A stretch of DNA of 64,000 nucleotides from Pseudomonas sp. GD04091. GTDB taxonomy: Bacteria > Pseudomonadota > Gammaproteobacteria > Pseudomonadales > Pseudomonadaceae. How positions within the stretch are numbered: the stretch's first letter is position 1; every line of letters begins with the position of its first letter. The DNA is taken from the NCBI RefSeq assembly GCF_029836165.1, contig NZ_JAOEBG010000011.1, positions 1 through 64,000 of the forward strand, in the 5' to 3' direction. A program made the position numbers and the translations under genes. Below the pieces are notes generated by a model, which did no database searches, had not been told where the DNA came from, and worked only from the letters and a program-made list of their open reading frames with translations. Shown here in pieces: positions 56,002 to 64,000 of the stretch.

Positions 56002-56199
56002 ATGTTCAACGACCTGGGGAAACTGGGTAAGTACCTGGGGCAGGCCGCCCGCCTGATGGTCGGCATGCCCGACTACGACAACTATGTCGAGCACATGCAG
56101 ACCAAGCACCCGGACAAGCCGGTGATGAGCTACGAAGAGTTCTTCCGCGAGCGCCAGGAAGCACGCTATGGTGGCAAGTCCGGGCCCAAGTGCTGTTGA
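56002..56199 (+). CDS. yjiX: YbdD/YjiX-family small protein
   Basis: A 65-residue protein of the YbdD/YjiX family ([52 protein letters not shown]) ending in KCC. Family members are encoded with CstA/BtsT transporters; E. coli YbdD and YjiX are needed for pyruvate uptake by their partner. It starts 13 bp after the cstA stop with GAGAGGA upstream. Confidence 0.9.
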   Translation: MFNDLGKLGKYLGQAARLMVGMPDYDNYVEHMQTKHPDKPVMSYEEFFRERQEARYGGKSGPKCC

Positions 56200-56220
56200 A
56201 CCCGCGACACGCGTGAACCA

Positions 56221-56250
56221 GTGGGAGCCCGGGAAACCGGGCTCCCACTT
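56221..56250 (+). terminator. Hairpin with T-rich tail between yjiX and yjiA
   Basis: GTGGGAGCCCGG-GAAA-CCGGGCTCCCAC, a perfect 12-bp stem with a GAAA tetraloop, followed by TTTCATTTT. It looks like an intrinsic terminator, so yjiA may be transcribed only by read-through or from its own promoter. Confidence 0.8.
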
Positions 56251-56277
56251 TCATTTTCAGCTCCAGGAGACTACCGC

Positions 56278-57255
56278 GTGCAAACGCCGATTCCCGTTAC
56301 CGTGCTGACCGGCTTCCTCGGCGCCGGCAAGACCACCCTGCTCAAGCACATGCTCAAGGCCGAACACGGCCTGAAGCTCGCCGTGATCGAGAACGAGTTC
56401 AGCGAGGCCGGCATCGACAGCCAGCTGCTGGGCGATGAACCGGTACAGGTCATGACCCTGGCCAACGGCTGCGTTTGCTGCAGCATCCATGGTGACCTGA
56501 CCCGCGCCCTGTACTTGCTGCTCGAGCGCCTGGATGCCGGCGAGATCGCCTTCGACCGCCTGGTGATCGAGTGCACCGGCCTGGCCGACCCGGCGCCGGT
56601 GGCGCAGACGTTCTTCATCGATGAAGAGTTGCGCGAGCGCTATATCCTCGACGGCATCATCACCCTGGTTGATACCGCCCACGCCGAGCTGCACCTGACC
56701 CAGGCCATCGCCCAGGCCCAGGTCGGCTTCGCCGATTGCCTGCTGCTGAGCAAGACCGACCTGGTCGAGCCACAGCTGGTCGAGGCTCTGCGCGAGCGCC
56801 TGGCACGCATCAATGGCCGAGCGGCGATCCGCGTGGTGGAGCATGGTCGCATCGACCTGGCCGAGCTGCTCGATGTGCGCGGCTTCAATCTCAACCCTGA
56901 TCTGGGACTCAGCCTCAAGCCGGGCCTGCGCCCGGTGCTCAAGCCCGCGACACCTGATCGCATTTCGACCCTGGTACTGCGTACCGAGACCCCGCTGGAC
57001 ATCGACCGCCTCAGCGACTTCATGAACGAGCTGCTCGAGGAGCACGGCAAGCAGTTGCTGCGCTACAAAGGCGTGCTGAACATCGCCGGCGAAGACCGCC
57101 GCCTGGTATTCCAGGGCGTGCTGAAACTGTACGGTTTCGACTGGGATGCCGAGTGGCAGGACGGTGAGGCGCGGGAAAGCGTGATGGTGTTCATTGCCGA
57201 TGAATTGCCGGAGGCGAGGATTCGGGCAGGCTTCGAGGCATTGGGACACGCATGA
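56278..57255 (+). CDS. yjiA: COG0523 GTP-binding protein (YjiA-like)
   Basis: A 325-residue G3E-family GTPase, a class linked to metal handling and metallochaperone work. Walker A TGFLGAGKTTLL (about residues 10-21), the CxCC metal-binding motif in NGCVCCSIHGDL, ECTGLADPAPV, and the guanine-specific SKTD. The C-terminal CobW-C domain follows (YKGVLNIAGEDRRLVFQGV). The GTG start at 56278 follows CAGGAGA and gives VQTPIPVTVLTGF. Position after cstA-yjiX matches E. coli yjiA. Confidence 0.9.
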   Translation: MQTPIPVTVLTGFLGAGKTTLLKHMLKAEHGLKLAVIENEFSEAGIDSQLLGDEPVQVMTLANGCVCCSIHGDLTRALYLLLERLDAGEIAFDRLVIECTGLADPAPVAQTFFIDEELRERYILDGIITLVDTAHAELHLTQAIAQAQVGFADCLLLSKTDLVEPQLVEALRERLARINGRAAIRVVEHGRIDLAELLDVRGFNLNPDLGLSLKPGLRPVLKPATPDRISTLVLRTETPLDIDRLSDFMNELLEEHGKQLLRYKGVLNIAGEDRRLVFQGVLKLYGFDWDAEWQDGEARESVMVFIADELPEARIRAGFEALGHA

Positions 57256-57277
57256 GTGGGATGTAGCTGACAGGTTG

Positions 57278-57303
57278 ATGCCGCCGAATGGCGGCATTTT
57301 TTT
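57278..57303 (+). terminator. Intrinsic terminator after yjiA
   Basis: ATGCCGCC-GAAT-GGCGGCAT followed by seven T residues. Good stem and T-run, 22 bp after the yjiA stop. Confidence 0.9.
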
Positions 57304-57360
57304 GCTTCGTTCAATTGATCGGGCCAGTCGGCATGGCCTCTCTTGAAAGGAGCACCTTTT

Positions 57361-57726
57361 TTGGTACACTTGGTCGCGACACCTCCTCAAGTCAGCGTGC
57401 TTTTCTTTCGCAGTGAACTTGGCAACGAGCCTGTGCGGGAGTGGTTGAAAGCCTTGCCGCGCGATCAGCGCCAGTTGATCGGGGCCGAGATCAAGACCGT
57501 GCAGATCGGCTGGCCACTTGGCATGCCTCTGGTGCGAAAGATGGAAAGCGGGCTTTGGGAGATTCGTGTCGATCTGGGAGACACCGTGGGACGCATGCTG
57601 TTCACGATCATCGATGGGGTGATGATATTGCTCCATGGGTTTATCAAGAAAAGTCAAAAGACGCCCTCGGTTGACCTCGCATTGGCCAGGAAACGCAGGG
57701 CGAACCTGAGGAGGCAAGCGATATGA
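57361..57726 (+). CDS. RelE/HigB-like toxin (phage Gp49-like family)
   Basis: A 121-residue RelE-fold toxin of the HigB/Gp49-like group: VLFFRSELGNEPVREWLKALPRDQRQLIGAEIKTVQ, then PLVRKMESGLWEIRVDLGDTVGRMLFTIIDGVMILLHGFIKKSQKTP. It would cleave mRNA at the ribosome. The start codon is TTG: AAAGGAG lies 8 bp before the TTG at 57361; TTG codons at 57343 and 57370 are alternatives. The stop overlaps the antitoxin start by 4 bp, as is usual for toxin-first pairs. Confidence 0.86.
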   Translation: MVHLVATPPQVSVLFFRSELGNEPVREWLKALPRDQRQLIGAEIKTVQIGWPLGMPLVRKMESGLWEIRVDLGDTVGRMLFTIIDGVMILLHGFIKKSQKTPSVDLALARKRRANLRRQAI

Positions 57727-58022
57727 ACCCATACATTGGTTCGGATTTCGACGATTTTCTCGCCGAAGAAGGCCTCCTGGAGGAGGTCACCGCCGCAGCG
57801 CTCAAGCGGGTGATCGCCTGGCAGTTGACAGAGGCCATGAAGCGGCAGAAGGTCAGCAAGAAGGCGCTCGCGGAGCGCATGCACACCAGCCGCACCGCAG
57901 TCGATCGAGCGCTTGACCAGACGGATGCCGGCATGACGCTGGCAACCCTGGCCAGCGCGGCGAGAGCCCTGGGGCAGCGTGTGGAAATACGCCTGGTGCC
58001 CGATGTCACGTCAGCGCGATGA
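57723..58022 (+). CDS. XRE-family antitoxin of the toxin at 57361
   Basis: A 99-residue helix-turn-helix protein: LTEAMKRQKVSKKALAERMHTSRTAVDRALDQTDAGMTLATLASAARALGQRVEIRL. The N-terminal 30 residues (MNPYIGSDFDDFLAEEGLLEEV) probably bind the toxin. It should neutralise the toxin and repress the pair. It overlaps the toxin gene as ATGA with GAGGAGG upstream, and a bidirectional terminator follows. Confidence 0.88.
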   Translation: MNPYIGSDFDDFLAEEGLLEEVTAAALKRVIAWQLTEAMKRQKVSKKALAERMHTSRTAVDRALDQTDAGMTLATLASAARALGQRVEIRLVPDVTSAR

Positions 58023-58030
58023 GGCGCATG

Positions 58031-58059
58031 AAAAAGCCCGGCACATGGCCGGGCTTTTT
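58031..58059. terminator. Bidirectional terminator between the toxin-antitoxin pair and glyA
   Basis: AAAAAGCCCGGC / GCCGGGCTTTTT, a 12-bp stem with A-run and T-run on the two sides, serving convergent genes. Confidence 0.9.
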
Positions 58060-58078
58060 CACATCAGGCGTCTGCCGA

Positions 58079-59332
58079 TCAGTTGCCGTACACCGGCAGC
58101 TTCTTGCAGATGGCCTTGACCTTCTCACGCACGGCGTCGATCACCGCTTCGTTGTTCAGGTCGGCCAGGATGTCGCAGATCCAGCCAGCCAGTTCGCGGC
58201 ACTCGGCTTCCTTGAAGCCACGGGTGGTGACGGCTGGGGTGCCGAAACGCAGGCCCGAGGTGACGAACGGCGAACGTGGGTCGTTCGGGACCGAGTTCTT
58301 GTTGACGGTGATGAAAGCCTTGCCCAGGGCGGCGTCGGCGTCCTTACCGGAGATTTCCTGCTTGATCAGCGACAGCAGGAACAGGTGGTTCTGGGTACCG
58401 CCGGAAACGACGTCGAAACCACGCTCGATGAACACTTCGGCCATGGCCTGGGCGTTCTTCACCACTTGCTGCTGGTAAGCCTTGAACTCAGGCTGCAGGG
58501 CTTCCTTGAAGCAGATCGCCTTGGCGGCGATGACGTGCTCCAGCGGGCCACCCTGGGCGCCCGGGAAGACGGCGGAGTTCAGCTTCTTCTCGATGTCGGC
58601 GTTGGCGCGCGCCAGGATCAGGCCGCCACGTGGACCACGCAGGGTCTTGTGGGTGGTGGTGGTGACCACGTCGGCGAACGGCACCGGGTTCGGGTAGACG
58701 CCAGCGGCAACCAGGCCAGCGACGTGGGCCATGTCGACGAACAGGTAGGCACCGACCTTGTCGGCGATTTCGCGGAAGCGTGGGAAGTCCAGGACCTGCG
58801 AGTAGGCCGAGAAGCCGGCGACGATCATCTTCGGCTTGTGCTCCAGGGCCAGCGCTTCGACTTCGTCGTAGTCGATCAGGCCGTTGGCGTCGATACCGTA
58901 CTGGATGGCGTTGTACAGCTTGCCCGAGGAGGAAACGCTGGCGCCGTGGGTCAGGTGGCCACCGTGGGCCAGGCTCATGCCCAGGATTGTGTCACCGGCC
59001 GACAGCAGGGCCAGGTAGACGGCGGCGTTGGCCTGGGAGCCGGCGTGCGGCTGGACGTTGGCGTAGTCGGCGCCGAACAGTTCCTTGGCGCGGTCGATGG
59101 CCAGTTGCTCGACCACGTCGACGTACTCGCAACCACCGTAGTAGCGCTTGCCTGGGTAGCCTTCGGCGTACTTGTTGGTCAGGACCGAGCCCTGGGCTTC
59201 CATGACAGCCGGGCTGGTGTAGTTTTCCGAAGCGATCAGCTCGATATGCTCTTCCTGGCGCAGGGCTTCTTGCTGCATGGCTTCGAAGAGCTCGGCGTCG
59301 TACTTGGCAATGGTCAAATCACGGCTGAACAT
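58079..59332 (-). CDS. glyA: Serine hydroxymethyltransferase
   Basis: A 417-residue PLP enzyme converting serine and tetrahydrofolate to glycine and methylene-tetrahydrofolate, the main one-carbon source. Motifs: [42 protein letters not shown], and the PLP lysine in [15 protein letters not shown]. The ATG at 59332 ([12 protein letters not shown]) is the family start; one at 59344 adds four residues. Glycine riboswitch elements were not seen upstream. Confidence 0.97.
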   Translation of the reverse strand: MFSRDLTIAKYDAELFEAMQQEALRQEEHIELIASENYTSPAVMEAQGSVLTNKYAEGYPGKRYYGGCEYVDVVEQLAIDRAKELFGADYANVQPHAGSQANAAVYLALLSAGDTILGMSLAHGGHLTHGASVSSSGKLYNAIQYGIDANGLIDYDEVEALALEHKPKMIVAGFSAYSQVLDFPRFREIADKVGAYLFVDMAHVAGLVAAGVYPNPVPFADVVTTTTHKTLRGPRGGLILARANADIEKKLNSAVFPGAQGGPLEHVIAAKAICFKEALQPEFKAYQQQVVKNAQAMAEVFIERGFDVVSGGTQNHLFLLSLIKQEISGKDADAALGKAFITVNKNSVPNDPRSPFVTSGLRFGTPAVTTRGFKEAECRELAGWICDILADLNNEAVIDAVREKVKAICKKLPVYGN

Positions 59333-59503
59333 GGCGGTCCTCAAGGATCGGGCTGAATTGGGGGGGCATTCTAACCGATTGATTCGCCGCTGGCATATGA
59401 AGTGGCATCAAGTCGCGGACCAATGGCCTTCATGTTGCAGACCGCGCCGTGGCTGGGCTGGAGTTGACCTTTGGGTCCGGTTTTCCAGCGCTGCGCCGTG
59501 CCT

Positions 59504-59622
59504 CTGTAGGAGCGGCCTTGCGTCGCGAAAGGGCCGTGCAACGGCCCCAGGATGTCAGCATTCACGCCAAGATCGCCGGGACCGCTTTGCGGTCCTTTCG
59601 CGACACAAGGCCGCTCCTACAG
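59504..59622. repeat. Large REP-like inverted repeat between glyA and the GGDEF-EAL gene
   Basis: Arms 59504-59532 and 59594-59622 are near-perfect inverted copies (CTGTAGGAGCGGCCTTG and its complement, then TCGCGAAAGG). Inside are two short stems, GGGCCGT/ACGGCCC and ACCGC/GCGGT. It is a different REP class from those at 23090 and 31807. It fills the 309-bp gap 59333-59641 together with the glyA promoter; no gene is seen there. Confidence 0.8.
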
Positions 59623-59641
59623 GGACCGTGTGGCACCGCCG

Positions 59642-62600
59642 TCACTGGAACATGAACAACGTCTCGTTGCTGAACTGCGCTTCGAACTGGTTGGCCGGCA
59701 TCGGCCGGCCGAACAGGTAGCCCTGGACCTCGTCGCAGCCATGCTCGCGCAGGAACTCCAGCTGCTCATGGGTCTCCACGCCCTCGGCGATCACCGCCAG
59801 GTTGAGGCTGTGGGCCATGGCGATGATCGCCCGGGCGATCTGCGCGTCCTGTTCGCCTTCGGGCAGGCCGTCGACGAAGGTACGGTCGATCTTCAGCACG
59901 TCGATGGGGAACTGCTTGAGGTAGTTGAGCGACGAGTAGCCAGTGCCGAAGTCGTCGACCGCGATGCTCAGGCCCAGGTTCTTCAGGCTGTCGAGGATCT
60001 GCATGGCCTCGTTGACCTCACGCATCAGGATGCTCTCGGTCAGCTCCAGCTCCAGGCACGCCGGGGGCAGGCCGGTCTCCTCGAGGATGGTGGCGATGCG
60101 CGTGCCCAGCTGGCCATCGGAGAACTGCCGGGCGGAAATGTTCACCGACACTTTCGGTACCCGCACCTTCTCCTTGTGCCAGGCCTTGAGCTGACGGCTG
60201 GCCTCGCGCAGGACCCAGTCGCCGACGTCGACCACCAGGCCCAGCTCCTCGATCACCGGGATGAAGTCGCCCGGCGGCACCAGGCCGCGGGTCGGATGGC
60301 GCCAGCGCAGCAGCGCCTCGGCGCCGGTCAGGCGCTTGCCGTCGCCGCTGAACTGCGGCTGATAGTAGAGGATGAACTCGTTCTGCTCCAGGGCGTGGCG
60401 CAGGTCGCTTTCCAGCTCCAGGCGCTCCAGGGCGCTGGCGTTCATGTCTGCCTGGTAGAACTGGAAGTTGTTCTTGCCGCGCTCCTTGGCGTGGTACATG
60501 GCGGTGTCGGCGTTCTTCATCAGCTGGCTGAGTTCGCTGCCATCCTGCGGGCTCAGGGCGATGCCGATACTGGCGGTGACGAAGAACTCGCGGTTTTCCA
60601 GGACGAAGGGCGTGACCAGCCCGCCGAGGATGTTCTCGGCGACATGGATGGCGCGGTTGAGCGCCTGCTCGCGTGTTGCCCGGGGCTGCAGCAACAGAGT
60701 GAATTCGTCGCCGCCCATGCGCGCCACGGTGTCGTCGTCGTCGACGCAGGCCAGCAGACGCTCGGCCATGTCCTTGAGCATGCGATCGCCCGCAGCGTGG
60801 CCGAGGGAGTCGTTGATCGGCTTGAAACGGTCGAGGTCTAGGAACATCAGCACCACCCAGGCCTTGTGCCGCTCGGCCTGCTGCAGGGCGGTGTACAGGC
60901 GATCCTGGAACAGCGTGCGGTTGGGCAGGTGGGTCAGGGCGTCGTAGTACGCCAGGCGATGGATGCGCTGTTCGCTGGCCTTGCGCTCGCTGATGTCGGT
61001 GAAGAAGCACACGTAGCTGGCCAGGTCGCCTTCGTCGTCGAGCACCGCGGTGATGCCGACCCAGGCCGGGTAGTGCTCGCCGTTGCGCCGTTTCAGCCAC
61101 ACCTCGCCCTCCCAACTGCCGCGCTGGCTCAGTTGCTTGAGCACGTAGCCCAGCTGCGCGCTCTGCTGCTGCTCTACGGTGAGCATGCCGGGCAATTGGT
61201 CGAGGACTTCGGCCACGGCGTAGCCGCTGACGCGGCTGAACGCTTCGTTGGCCTGGACGATGTACCCGGCCGGGTCGGTGATGAGGATCGCCGAGGTGGA
61301 GTGTTCGAATACCGTCGCCGCCATGCGCAGGTCTTTCTCGGCGCGGCGCTGTTGGCTGATGTCGCGGCCCACGCCGAGCACACCCTCGAAGCGGCTGTGT
61401 TCGTCCCAGACCAGTACCAGGCGCAGCTCGATGGGGATCTTGCGGCCATCGGCGCGCAGGCAGTCGAACAGGAACAGCTGGGTGGGCAGGGTGTCGCGCA
61501 GCTGATTCAGTTGCGTGCAGTCGCCCAGTGCCTTGCTGACCCGCTCCAGCAGGCTGTAGACGCCGGTCAGCTGGCCGGGGTTGGCGATGATCGATTGCCA
61601 GCCGTTGGCGAAGATCCAGTCGGCCTGGTAGCCCAGTACCGCCTGCACCGAGGGGCTGACATAGTTGAGCTGCAGCTGGCTGTCGGTGGAGAAGATCACA
61701 TCACTGATGCTTTCGGCGAGCATGCGATAGCGCTGCTCGCTGTCGCGCAGCGACTCGCTGGCCTCGACCTGTACCGTGACGTCCTTGCCCACGCCGATGA
61801 TGCGGGTGACCTGGCCGTCGCTGTCGCGGGTCAGCACCTGCTCGCGGATGTCGTAGCAGCGCCAGCCGCCGTCCCGGTGGCGGAAGCGCAGTTGCTGGCA
61901 GTGCAGCGATTGTCCGTAGCTGGTGTCGCGCTGCTGCTGGCGCAGGGCGCGGTAGTGCTCGGCGTCGCCGGGATGCAGCAGCACTTCCCAGAAACAATCG
62001 CCCATCTGTGCCAGTTCCGCGCGGTCGTAGCCCAGTGTCTGGCCCAGGTGGCGGTTGCTGAAGATCATCCGCTGACTGTTCACGTCCTGCACGTAGAGCT
62101 GGTCGGGCACGGTGCGCACCACGTCCGACCAGAAACTCTCGCGTTCGAGCAACGACAGCTCCACCTGCTTGCGGCTGGTGATGTCGCTGATGCTGAGAAT
62201 CACCGCCTGGTAATCGCGGCGCTGCTGGGGCAGGCGCGCCATCAGCCACAGGTGCAGCTCACCCCCCAGCGGCGCGGGCAGGCGCACCTCGAGTTCCAGT
62301 TGCTGGCGTTCCTCGATCAGCGCATCGATCAGTTGCATGCCAACGCTGTCGCGGCCATTGCCGCTGCCTTGGATCAGGCGTTGCCAGGCACCTTCATGGC
62401 ACTCGACGTTCAGCAACTGGCGGGCGACCTGGTTGATCTCGGTGATTTTCAACTCCGTCAGCAGCGTGCGCCGCAGGTTGGAGTCCAGGGCCAGGCTCTG
62501 CCTGAGCGCGGCACGGTTGCGCAGGTGGTAGCGGTCCAGTTGCCCGGGCAGGCTGGAGAGATCGAGCACGCACAGGGCCACGCCGGTGCCTTCGAAGATT

Positions 62601-63475
62601 TCCTGGTAGCGCCGGCGGTCTTCCTGCAGGGCACGTTGGCGGCGGCGCATGTTGATCAGCGCCAGCACCGGCAGCAGGGCGCAGAACAGCACCAGCAGGC
62701 CTTTGCCAAGCAGGGCCGGGAGCAGCTTGTCGCGAGCCAGCCCGGCATCGAACAGGCCACGCAGTTGCCAGGTGCTGTTGTCGATGAAGGCGAGCATCAC
62801 GCTCTGCAGCGGTTCGTCGCTGCTCTGTCGGGGGCCGTGGCGCTTGATCACCTCGGCGTTGCGGCTGTTTTCCAGCAGCCAGAGGGGATGGCCCGATCCG
62901 TCAAGGTGCTCGGTCAATTCCTGGTAGAACCGACTGTCCAGCCGCAGCAGCCAGTAGCCGCGGTCCTGTTCGCTGGGTTGGCGCAGCAGCAGGTAGACCC
63001 GCTGGTTGTCGGGCGCGTTGCCATAGAAAAAGGCACGGCCCTGATTCAACTGCAGGAGCTCGTCAATCGACTGACGGTCCGCAGTGCCGTTCAGTGTGTC
63101 GCTGCGCACCTGCCCGCTGGCGTCCAGCCACGCCAGATCGCGCAGGGACGGCAGGCGTGCCTGCAAGGTGGCGAGCAGGGTAGGCAGTGCGGCGGGCGTC
63201 GGGGGATTGACGTAGGGCTGGAGCAGGTTCAGTGATTGCTGGGCCTTGAGGGCCATGTTCAGCCCCAGGTGATCGGCAAGTTCCGCGCTGCTCGCCAGGC
63301 TTTGCTGGCGCAGGTCGGCCTGGGTGTGGCGGAACTGGGCGAACAGTTGCCAGAACAGCAGACCCAGCAGAACCAGGGCGAGCAGCGCCAGCGCTCCCTT
63401 GAGCGAGCCACGCGGGTGCACGCCCGCCTTGGAGTCGGCAGGGGGCAGGGATGACGGTTGCGTGAGATTGGTCAA
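59642..63475 (-). CDS. Membrane PAS-GGDEF-EAL c-di-GMP signalling protein
   Basis: A 1277-residue protein. Near the N-terminus a helix (GALALLALVLLGLLFWQLF) begins a periplasmic sensor part, closed by a second helix (LLGKGLLVLFCALLPVLALINMR). Several PAS/PAC units follow (YVQDVNSQRMIFSNRHLGQTLGY; LLNYVSPSVQAVLGY-like; ITDPAGYIVQANEAFSRVSGY). Then comes GGDEF (RMGGDEF, intact, but the RxxD inhibitory site is DDDD) and EAL (EALLRWRHP, DDFGTGYSSL, AEGVET, all intact). It should be able to break down c-di-GMP and perhaps make it. The TTG at 63475 follows AGGA at good spacing; the frame extends to 63574 without a good SD. Confidence 0.88.
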   Translation of the reverse strand: MTNLTQPSSLPPADSKAGVHPRGSLKGALALLALVLLGLLFWQLFAQFRHTQADLRQQSLASSAELADHLGLNMALKAQQSLNLLQPYVNPPTPAALPTLLATLQARLPSLRDLAWLDASGQVRSDTLNGTADRQSIDELLQLNQGRAFFYGNAPDNQRVYLLLRQPSEQDRGYWLLRLDSRFYQELTEHLDGSGHPLWLLENSRNAEVIKRHGPRQSSDEPLQSVMLAFIDNSTWQLRGLFDAGLARDKLLPALLGKGLLVLFCALLPVLALINMRRRQRALQEDRRRYQEIFEGTGVALCVLDLSSLPGQLDRYHLRNRAALRQSLALDSNLRRTLLTELKITEINQVARQLLNVECHEGAWQRLIQGSGNGRDSVGMQLIDALIEERQQLELEVRLPAPLGGELHLWLMARLPQQRRDYQAVILSISDITSRKQVELSLLERESFWSDVVRTVPDQLYVQDVNSQRMIFSNRHLGQTLGYDRAELAQMGDCFWEVLLHPGDAEHYRALRQQQRDTSYGQSLHCQQLRFRHRDGGWRCYDIREQVLTRDSDGQVTRIIGVGKDVTVQVEASESLRDSEQRYRMLAESISDVIFSTDSQLQLNYVSPSVQAVLGYQADWIFANGWQSIIANPGQLTGVYSLLERVSKALGDCTQLNQLRDTLPTQLFLFDCLRADGRKIPIELRLVLVWDEHSRFEGVLGVGRDISQQRRAEKDLRMAATVFEHSTSAILITDPAGYIVQANEAFSRVSGYAVAEVLDQLPGMLTVEQQQSAQLGYVLKQLSQRGSWEGEVWLKRRNGEHYPAWVGITAVLDDEGDLASYVCFFTDISERKASEQRIHRLAYYDALTHLPNRTLFQDRLYTALQQAERHKAWVVLMFLDLDRFKPINDSLGHAAGDRMLKDMAERLLACVDDDDTVARMGGDEFTLLLQPRATREQALNRAIHVAENILGGLVTPFVLENREFFVTASIGIALSPQDGSELSQLMKNADTAMYHAKERGKNNFQFYQADMNASALERLELESDLRHALEQNEFILYYQPQFSGDGKRLTGAEALLRWRHPTRGLVPPGDFIPVIEELGLVVDVGDWVLREASRQLKAWHKEKVRVPKVSVNISARQFSDGQLGTRIATILEETGLPPACLELELTESILMREVNEAMQILDSLKNLGLSIAVDDFGTGYSSLNYLKQFPIDVLKIDRTFVDGLPEGEQDAQIARAIIAMAHSLNLAVIAEGVETHEQLEFLREHGCDEVQGYLFGRPMPANQFEAQFSNETLFMFQ

Positions 63476-63730
63476 GCGTTGGGTCCTGCGATTGTGCTGG
63501 CGATGGCAGGGGGCTGCATTCCCGGTGCATGCACGGCGCATGCCGCGGTCGCCGGGCGAACTATATAGGTGCACCGGGGAAGCCGACTAGCATGCCTTCA
63601 AACATGGCAAAGTGCCAGTCCGTGCGTCCGTTGACGACGCGGCAACTGGTCACGTCGGTTCGGCAAGCCCCTGCAAGCTGTGCGAGAATGCCGCCCGCTT
63701 CAATAGTCAACGCATCGGAGATGTACGGTT

Positions 63731-64000
63731 TTGGTTACCCACTATTCCACCAATGGCCTCGATTCCGCCTGCGGGCGCAGCAGTCAGACGCTGGTCAGCA
63801 CTGCCGTGGCCGAGGACGTATCCTGCAAGACCTGCCAGCGCTCGCTGGCCAAGCCAGACGCGGTTGCCGCGAAAAACAAGACACCGTCGCTGGCCGAACT
63901 GCGCAAGCAGGCCAAGCCTGCGCTCGAGCCCGTCGCCCCGGCGCTTGCCAAGCCTGTCGCCGCACCCGCCAAGGTCGCGAGCAAGCCCGCCGCCAAGGCT
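63731..64000 (+). CDS. Unknown Ala/Lys/Pro-rich protein with a Cys motif (partial)
   Basis: The reading frame is open from a TTG at 63731 to the window end (90 codons seen). It starts LVTHYSTNGLDSACGRSS and has CKTC in EDVSCKTCQRSLAKP, giving three cysteines that might bind zinc. It then becomes rich in Ala, Pro and Lys (AKPVAAPAKVASKPAAKA). GGAG lies 10 bp before the TTG. No family is recognised; its 3' end lies outside the window. The gap 63476-63730 has no other gene I can support. Confidence 0.5.
   Translation, partial: MVTHYSTNGLDSACGRSSQTLVSTAVAEDVSCKTCQRSLAKPDAVAAKNKTPSLAELRKQAKPALEPVAPALAKPVAAPAKVASKPAAKA

Noticed and set aside
59333..59641. Riboswitch (for example glycine) upstream of glyA
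   Set aside because: The structured part is a REP-type inverted repeat placed on the far side of the gap; no conserved riboswitch core was recognised.

Overview
The window looks like the chromosome of a fluorescent Pseudomonas of the P. putida group. GC content is high with strong third-position G/C, which produces very long antisense open frames. The gene order is one I recall from P. putida: recCBD, mmsAB, ggt, an HBM-type chemoreceptor like McpS, pcaHG, cioAB, a PpoR-like LuxR solo, fpr, mscL, radA. P. putida-type REP palindromes are scattered between operons. No rRNA, tRNA, CRISPR array, integrase or transposase was seen.

Layout. 71-9293: recC-recB-recD, with stop/start overlaps, for the RecBCD recombination nuclease. 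9363-11704: yfiR-yfiN-yfiB, a periplasmic repressor, a diguanylate cyclase and an OmpA-type lipoprotein that set c-di-GMP levels from the envelope. 11754-15266: a LysR regulator divergent from mmsA-mmsB (valine catabolism). 15410-17467: a small accessory patch with a cupin, a chromosomal AadA-like nucleotidyltransferase and a hicA-hicB toxin-antitoxin pair. 17489-21288: two LysR genes, a TauE/SafE permease, a small monooxygenase and mdaB. 21407-26163: secreted gamma-glutamyltransferase, the mcpS-like chemoreceptor and a membrane zinc peptidase. 26338-27674: pcaH-pcaG (protocatechuate 3,4-dioxygenase). 27789-33138: a periplasmic cupin, a LysR gene, trmA, a purine permease and an MFS exporter. 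33482-36080: cioA-cioB plus a 46-residue DUF2474 protein, forming the cyanide-insensitive oxidase. 36146-41044: rlmG, ppoR, fpr, mscL, radA.

41117-51485 is the main accessory system, a complete heme-acquisition locus in the order hasI-hasS-hasR-hasA-(second hasA-like gene)-hasD-hasE-hasF. An ECF sigma factor and FecR-type anti-sigma control a heme receptor with an N-terminal signalling domain. A hemophore is exported by a dedicated type I secretion machine (ABC protein, membrane fusion protein, TolC-like channel). Next to the normal hemophore lies an intact paralogue that keeps the fold and the C-terminal secretion tail, but all three positions used for heme coordination are substituted (H to N, Y to F, H to F). 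This is the most interesting observation in the window.

51611-64000: an NCS2 purine permease, a PilZ protein, a cstA/btsT-yjiX-yjiA group (pyruvate or peptide uptake), a higB-higA type toxin-antitoxin pair, glyA, a large PAS-GGDEF-EAL protein, and the start of a small cysteine-containing protein cut by the window edge. Regulatory sites that can be read directly include a near-perfect ANR box before cioA, a PcaQ-type box before pcaH, Fur-like boxes before hasI and hasR, a FliA-type -10 before mcpS, and A-rich Hfq/Crc-type motifs at the starts of cstA, ggt and mmsA.
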